Shown here piece by piece: positions 14,371-18,016 of a DNA stretch of 18,016 bases (within the stretch, counting starts at the first letter, position 1; each line of letters begins with the position of its first letter). Under the pieces are notes generated by a model. The model was given only the letters and a program-made list of their open reading frames with translations, did not search any database and had not been told where the DNA came from. Both the position numbers and the translations under genes were made by a program. Source of the DNA: JBEKZQ01 sp049509675 (GTDB taxonomy: Bacteria > Planctomycetota > Planctomycetia > Pirellulales > Thermoguttaceae); contig JBEKZQ010000267.1 in the NCBI GenBank assembly GCA_049509675.1, positions 1 through 18,016 of the forward strand, given 5' to 3'.

Positions 14371-15074
14371 TACAATGCCGGTCTACCCACGTAATGCACC
14401 TCGACCCGATCGACGGGCACGACCAGCCGCCGGCCGTCGTTCATGGGCAGGGGCAGCAACTCACGGTGCTGTTGCACGGCATGGCCGGTTCGCTTCAGGG
14501 CCTCGACGACCTCGTCCGGCACGGCATCGGGGAGTGCTTGCAGCCAGGCCGGGTCCAAATGATCGCGCTCCACGGCCGGCAACTCGATTGTTTCCGCCCC
14601 GCCGGCCGGACTTGCAGCGGCAGAAACCGTGACCATTTGCCACGGGGCCGGCGGCGGGCCGGGCGCCAGGGCCGGCTGCGCTATCACGCCGGGCGAAGGC
14701 CGCTGTGCGCCGGCCACGTCGATCGCCGCCGGCGCGGGGCCGGTCCGGATGGCATTCCAGTGCGAACTGACCACCAGCGCCACCAGAAAGCCGGCCGCCA
14801 TGGCCAGCGCCAGACGCAGCCGTTGGGACCACTGCCGCGCCGTTGACGCGGGCACTGTGGCCGTCGCCTGGGCGGGCGGGCGGACAATTGCCGTGAGCTC
14901 TTTTCGCCAACATTGCGATTCCAGAAAAGCCAAGGCGCAGCGCCGCCATCCCTCCGGCTCGCGCTCGAACTGCTCCAAGAGCAGGCAACGCTCGGCTTCG
15001 CTCAGTTCGCCGTCCACCAACCGATCCAGACGGCAGTCGTCGTCGCCAGAATTCTTGTTCTCGTTTTCGTTCAT
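14370..15074 (-). CDS. Membrane-anchored anti-sigma factor
   Basis: The N-terminal cytosolic part (about residues 1-60) reads DRLVDGELSEAERCLLLEQF and EGWRRCALAFLESQCW, the D-G-E-L-S helical pattern of anti-sigma domains. It lacks the H-x3-C-x2-C zinc site of ZAS proteins. One membrane helix (about 86-106, LRLALAMAAGFLVALVVSSH) is followed by a Pro/Ala-rich linker and an extracytoplasmic C-terminal domain of about 100 residues that may receive the signal. Its ATG overlaps the sigma TGA by 4 nt, giving the translational coupling usual for sigma / anti-sigma pairs. It should hold the ECF sigma factor at the membrane until released. The PDZ protein encoded next could be its sensor or target. Confidence 0.78.
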   Translation of the reverse strand: MNENENKNSGDDDCRLDRLVDGELSEAERCLLLEQFEREPEGWRRCALAFLESQCWRKELTAIVRPPAQATATVPASTARQWSQRLRLALAMAAGFLVALVVSSHWNAIRTGPAPAAIDVAGAQRPSPGVIAQPALAPGPPPAPWQMVTVSAAASPAGGAETIELPAVERDHLDPAWLQALPDAVPDEVVEALKRTGHAVQQHRELLPLPMNDGRRLVVPVDRVEVHYVGRPAL

Positions 15075-15643
15075 CGGTTTGCCTCAACGCTCTCGGTCAC
15101 GGCCAGTTCCGCCCGCAGTCGTTGCCGGGCCCGGTGCAGCCGCGCCTCGACCGCGCTTTGGCTGACGCCCAGATGCTCGGACAACTGGCGGTAGCTCCAA
15201 TCCTCGCCATACTTCAGCAGGAGGATTTCGGCATCGCGCCGCGCCAAGCGGCGCAGGGCCGCACGCACCTGCTGTCGTCGCTCCTTGGCCAACAGCCAGA
15301 CGAGCGGATCGGCGGACGTGCCGTCCTCGCCGGGGCGGTTCCGTTGGACGTAACGGTCCAGCAGTTTCCGCCGCCGCCCCAGCTTCCGGCGATACAACAG
15401 CGAATGCGTCACCGCCAGCCGGTACAGCCAGGGGGCGACTTTGGCCGGGTCGGCGATGGGCGCCTGCTGCCGAACAGCCGCCAGCGCCACCTCTTGCAGG
15501 ATCTCATCCACGGCCTGCGGTTCGGCAACGCGGGCGTAGACCACGGTTCGCAGCCAGCGGTCGTGCTGCTGGAGCACCGCCGGCCAATCGATCCGCGGTC
15601 CGTCGAGGTCGCCGAATTCAGGACCAGGATTGGATGGCTTCAT
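15071..15643 (-). CDS. ECF-type RNA polymerase sigma factor
   Basis: The 190-residue product from ATG 15643 shows sigma region 2 (RIDWPAVLQQHDRWLRTVVY, then AVDEILQEVALAAVRQ and WLYRLAVTHSLLYRRK) and region 4 with a helix-turn-helix (ILLLKYGEDWSYRQLSEHLG, VSQSAVEARLHRARQRL). This is the normal size and order for extracytoplasmic-function sigma factors, which redirect RNA polymerase to a regulon when their anti-sigma releases them. A TTG- or ATG-type extension to 15706 is possible in frame but lacks support. No strong Shine-Dalgarno is visible. The gene leads a three-gene minus-strand operon with the anti-sigma and PDZ genes. Many ECF factors activate their own promoter; the likely promoter region (15644-15838) also contains repeats. 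Confidence 0.93.
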   Translation of the reverse strand: MKPSNPGPEFGDLDGPRIDWPAVLQQHDRWLRTVVYARVAEPQAVDEILQEVALAAVRQQAPIADPAKVAPWLYRLAVTHSLLYRRKLGRRRKLLDRYVQRNRPGEDGTSADPLVWLLAKERRQQVRAALRRLARRDAEILLLKYGEDWSYRQLSEHLGVSQSAVEARLHRARQRLRAELAVTESVEANR

Positions 15644-15708
15644 GGCCACAGATATTGTTTCCGCCGAGGGAGAAAGCTTGCGAACAAGCGGCGCGCGGAA
15701 TTGCACAC

Positions 15709-15781
15709 CCCCTCTCCCTCCGGGAGATGGTCGGGGTGAGGGTGCATGAAAATCTCAAATTTCAAATCTCAGATCTCAAAA
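15709..15781. repeat. Palindromic repeat plus CTCAAAT-type heptamers upstream of the sigma operon
   Basis: A CCCCTCTCCCTCCGGGAGA palindrome with a GGGGTGAGGG tail (about 15709-15742) is followed by four heptamers, CTCAAAT, TTCAAAT, CTCAGAT and CTCAAAA (15754-15781). These are the same families as at 13305-13328 and 14322-14370. The region sits between the divergent sigma and bioF genes and must contain both promoters, but I see no clear -35/-10 pair. Confidence 0.75.
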
Positions 15782-15838
15782 CCCCACTAACGGCTGGTTG
15801 CTGTTGTGCGTCTCCTCCACTGGCCTGACAATGAAAGG

Positions 15839-17035
15839 ATGCAGCATTCTACGGACCCAACCACGGCTTGGATCGATGAGGAACTGTGCGACCTGGAAAA
15901 GCAAGGTCTCCTGCGCCGCGTTTTGAGTCGGGTAGGCCCCCAGGCGGCGCGGATCGAGATCGAGGGTCGGGAACTGTGCAGTTTCGGCTCGAACGATTAT
16001 TTGGGCTTGGCCTGCGACCCCCGGCTGGAAGAAGCGGCCATCGAGGCCCTCCGGCGGGAGGGAGTCGGCAGCGGCGCCAGCCCGCTCCTCAGCGGATCAA
16101 GCACTGCCCATCAGCGGCTCCAGCAGCGGCTGGCAGAGTTCGAGGGTACCGAGGCCGCGCTGTTGTTCTGCTCCGGCTTCGCCGCCAACTTGGGGACGAT
16201 CGCGGCCCTGGCCGGACCGGGTGACGTGGTCTACACCGATCGCAAGAACCACGCCAGCCTCCTGGACGGTTGCCGGCTGTCGCGGGCCGACGTTCGCGTC
16301 TATCCGCACGCCGATTGGCGGCAACTGGAGCGATTGCTGCAGCGGACGTTCGATTATCGTCGGCGTTTGATCGTGACCGACAGCCTGTTCAGCATGGACG
16401 GCGACCTGGCCCCGTTGGCGGAGTTGGCCGATCTGGCGGCGCGACACGAAGCGATGCTGTTGGTCGACGAGGCCCATGCGACGGGCGTCTTTGGCCGGCA
16501 CGGCCAGGGCGTGGCCGAGCATCTGGGCGTGGCAGATCGCGTGCCGGTGCGGATCGGCACGCTCAGCAAGGCGCTGGGCTGCGCCGGGGGTTTCGTGGCC
16601 GGCAGCCGATCGCTCATCCAGTGGCTCATCAACCGCGCCCGGCCCTATGTGTTTTCCACCGCGGCCCCGGCGGCCGTGGCGGCGGCGGCCGTGGCGGCCC
16701 TGGATATCGTGGTACAGGAACCCGACCGCCGCGCCGGCCTGCTCGCCGCGGCGGAAGGCCTGCGCCAGCGACTGGCCGAGCACGGCTGGAACGTCGGCCG
16801 CTCGCAGAGCCAGATCATTCCCCTGATCGTGGGCGAATCCGGCCGGGCCGTGGCCCTATCCGAAGCGCTGGGCGATCGCGGACTGTTCGTTCCCGCCATC
16901 CGCCCGCCCACCGTTCCCGCCGGCGAGGCGTGCCTGCGCATCAGCCTGACCAGCGCGCACACGCCGGAGATGATCGCCGCGCTGGAAGAGGGCCTTTCCG
17001 ACGCCACGGCACACGGGAGGCGTTCTAGTAGTTAG
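15839..17035 (+). CDS. bioF: 8-amino-7-oxononanoate synthase (biotin synthesis)
   Basis: The enzyme condenses pimeloyl-ACP/CoA with L-alanine, using pyridoxal phosphate, to give 8-amino-7-oxononanoate in the biotin pathway. The 398-residue sequence matches the alpha-oxoamine synthase family throughout: SFGSNDYLGLACDPRLEEAA, GVGSGASPLLSGSSTAHQRL, DRKNHASLLDGCRLS, DSLFSMDGDLAPL, VDEAHATGVFGRHGQG (Asp210 and His213) and the PLP lysine Lys244 in GTLSKALGCAGGF. The start at ATG 15839 gives the usual N-terminal length; an in-frame GTG at 15806 is possible. Close relatives (KBL, serine palmitoyltransferase-like) share the fold, but the length and the GxGAxGSRLLSG-like block favour BioF. No other bio genes are in the window. 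Its last 11 bp overlap the convergent membrane gene. Confidence 0.9.
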   Translation: MQHSTDPTTAWIDEELCDLEKQGLLRRVLSRVGPQAARIEIEGRELCSFGSNDYLGLACDPRLEEAAIEALRREGVGSGASPLLSGSSTAHQRLQQRLAEFEGTEAALLFCSGFAANLGTIAALAGPGDVVYTDRKNHASLLDGCRLSRADVRVYPHADWRQLERLLQRTFDYRRRLIVTDSLFSMDGDLAPLAELADLAARHEAMLLVDEAHATGVFGRHGQGVAEHLGVADRVPVRIGTLSKALGCAGGFVAGSRSLIQWLINRARPYVFSTAAPAAVAAAAVAALDIVVQEPDRRAGLLAAAEGLRQRLAEHGWNVGRSQSQIIPLIVGESGRAVALSEALGDRGLFVPAIRPPTVPAGEACLRISLTSAHTPEMIAALEEGLSDATAHGRRSSS

Positions 17036-17846
17036 TCTGCCATCTGCGCCGGCCGGTGGAGTTGTCGGCACGCGCGGTCGACGGGCTTGAGCGTGACGGC
17101 TCGGCCGCACGGGGAGTACTGACGCTGGTCGGCTGCGGCGTACCGGTCAACTGCGCGGTGCCTTCCGTTGCCAGACGCCGCACGACCCGATCGACGTGGC
17201 CGTTTCCGACCTGCCGCAACACGCCTGGCTCGTACACGACCAGGAAGCTCAGGACGGCCAGCTTGGAAAAGGCGGCCACGTTCGGCCCCCAACCGTTTCC
17301 AAAGATCTTCAGGGCCGTGCCGAACGATTTCTTCAACCGAGGCGATCCGTCCCACTGCACGCTATAGACTTCGTCCAGCACGAGGTGGGAGAGGAATCCC
17401 AAGACCGTTCCGCCGGCGATGAACCAGCGAAACACCGGGTTCTCGCCATAGGCCAGCAGGTAGGTCAACTCGCCGAAAATGGCCGCGGTGGGAAGGCTAT
17501 GAAACATGCCTCGGTGGACGGTGTGGTGGCGAAGGAAATAGGCCAGGCCGAAGCGGATCGAGGCGTAAACGGCCGCCCCGGTCAGGACCACGCTCTCGGC
17601 CGAGATGCCGAAACGGTGCAGGTGGCTGGAGAGCATGCAAGGCACGACGGCCGCCAGAAAGGCCGTAATCTCCCTCAGCGGTCGCCCCGGCCCGCTGTCG
17701 ATATCCGGGAGCATTCCCGACAAACTGCACAGGCCGCCCGCCAGCACGCAGGTGGAAGGTGGAACTCCGTACAGTGCATAGGCCCCGGCGGCATAACCGA
17801 TGCCCAGGATCGTACTGCCGGTCAGGTGAGTCTGAAAATTGGCCAT
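17025..17846 (-). CDS. YdjM/DUF457-type membrane-bound metal-dependent hydrolase
   Basis: The 273-residue protein starts at 17846, where GGAGGG lies about 8 nt upstream and the sequence begins MANFQTHLTGSTILGIGYAA. Conserved metal-binding-type residues appear in order: THLTGS, DIDSGPGRP, HHTVHRGMFHSLP and SHLVLDEVYSVQW, interleaved with four or five hydrophobic helices. This is the pattern of the LexA-regulated YdjM family of inner-membrane hydrolases, whose substrates are not established. After the last helix (VAAFSKLAVLSFLVVYEPG) comes a polar Ser/Thr/Arg-rich tail of about 60 residues (GTAQLTGTPQPTSVSTPRA), probably disordered and atypical of the family. The 3' end overlaps bioF by 11 bp, convergently. 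Confidence 0.82.
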   Translation of the reverse strand: MANFQTHLTGSTILGIGYAAGAYALYGVPPSTCVLAGGLCSLSGMLPDIDSGPGRPLREITAFLAAVVPCMLSSHLHRFGISAESVVLTGAAVYASIRFGLAYFLRHHTVHRGMFHSLPTAAIFGELTYLLAYGENPVFRWFIAGGTVLGFLSHLVLDEVYSVQWDGSPRLKKSFGTALKIFGNGWGPNVAAFSKLAVLSFLVVYEPGVLRQVGNGHVDRVVRRLATEGTAQLTGTPQPTSVSTPRAAEPSRSSPSTARADNSTGRRRWQTNY

Positions 17847-17942
17847 GATGGGCAACCCTCCGCGTTTTTTTGGCAGGAAATTCCGATTGCGGCCTTGTAA
17901 TCGAAACGGCCGCTGGTGCCAAGAGCAGATTTCAGCACTCGC

Positions 17943-17964
17943 GGGGGGTCGGGGGGTCGGGGGG
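17943..17964 (+). repeat. Triple G6 tract
   Basis: Three runs of six G separated by TC (17943-17948, 17951-17956, 17959-17964) lie about 100 bp upstream of the YdjM-like gene, on the strand opposite to it. Splitting one run could supply four G-tracts for a quadruplex. No gene is seen in 17847-18016. Confidence 0.55.
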
Positions 17965-18016
17965 CAACGCCACGACGCCAGAGAACACCGCCGAACCACC
18001 CGGCAATGCTTGGAGG

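Noticed and set aside
17847..17999. N-terminal extension of the YdjM-like protein to 17999
   Set aside because: The added residues are Arg/Pro-rich and unlike the family; ATG 17846 has a good Shine-Dalgarno and a family-like beginning.

Overview
This is a GC-rich bacterial segment. Its gene content points to a planctomycete, probably of the Pirellulales type. The pointers are a small zinc-ribbon protein, an ECF sigma / anti-sigma / PDZ cassette, an OprB-like porin, an NfeD-NfeD-FloA cluster, and intergenic DNA rich in palindromes and heptanucleotide tandem repeats. The lineage is inferred from family knowledge; no rRNA or other marker gene is present.

Left third (1-3909): mobile DNA around a tRNA-Asp(GTC) gene (2967-3040, +). 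To its left, on the minus strand, are an intact tyrosine recombinase (2852-1626), an unrecognised protein (1531-878) and an excisionase-like helix-turn-helix reading frame (about 1064-726) that looks frameshifted out of the preceding gene. Positions 1-725 hold no gene I can support. To the right of the tRNA is a wreck: the C-terminus of a second, unrelated tyrosine recombinase runs antisense into the 3' half of the tRNA. Upstream it is fused in frame to a broken secreted O-methyltransferase that also carries an in-frame TAG.

Middle (3910-11503): a near-consensus sigma-70 promoter (3925-3952) drives a plus-strand cluster of four genes. They encode a large NfeD/ClpP-class membrane protein with two protease-like domains that both appear to lack the catalytic serine, a short NfeD protein, a FloA-type flotillin, and a single-span membrane protein overlapping FloA by 4 nt. 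A palindromic repeat element sits inside the cluster. Then come a 3-hydroxyisobutyrate-dehydrogenase-like pseudogene (internal deletion plus frameshift), a zinc-ribbon protein, an orphan MgtE N-domain fragment, a PPP-family phosphatase and a short remnant resembling an IS5-type transposase.

Right third (11504-18016): an outer-membrane porin (+); a minus-strand operon of ECF sigma factor, membrane anti-sigma factor and secreted PDZ protein; bioF for biotin synthesis (+); and a YdjM-like membrane metal-dependent hydrolase (-) whose 3' end overlaps bioF.

The most notable observations are the doubly pseudo-catalytic NfeD protein in a flotillin operon with an uncharacterised fourth partner, the decayed integration hotspot with its in-frame gene chimera, the frameshifted integrase-associated gene, and four separate arrays of 7-bp tandem repeats in intergenic positions.
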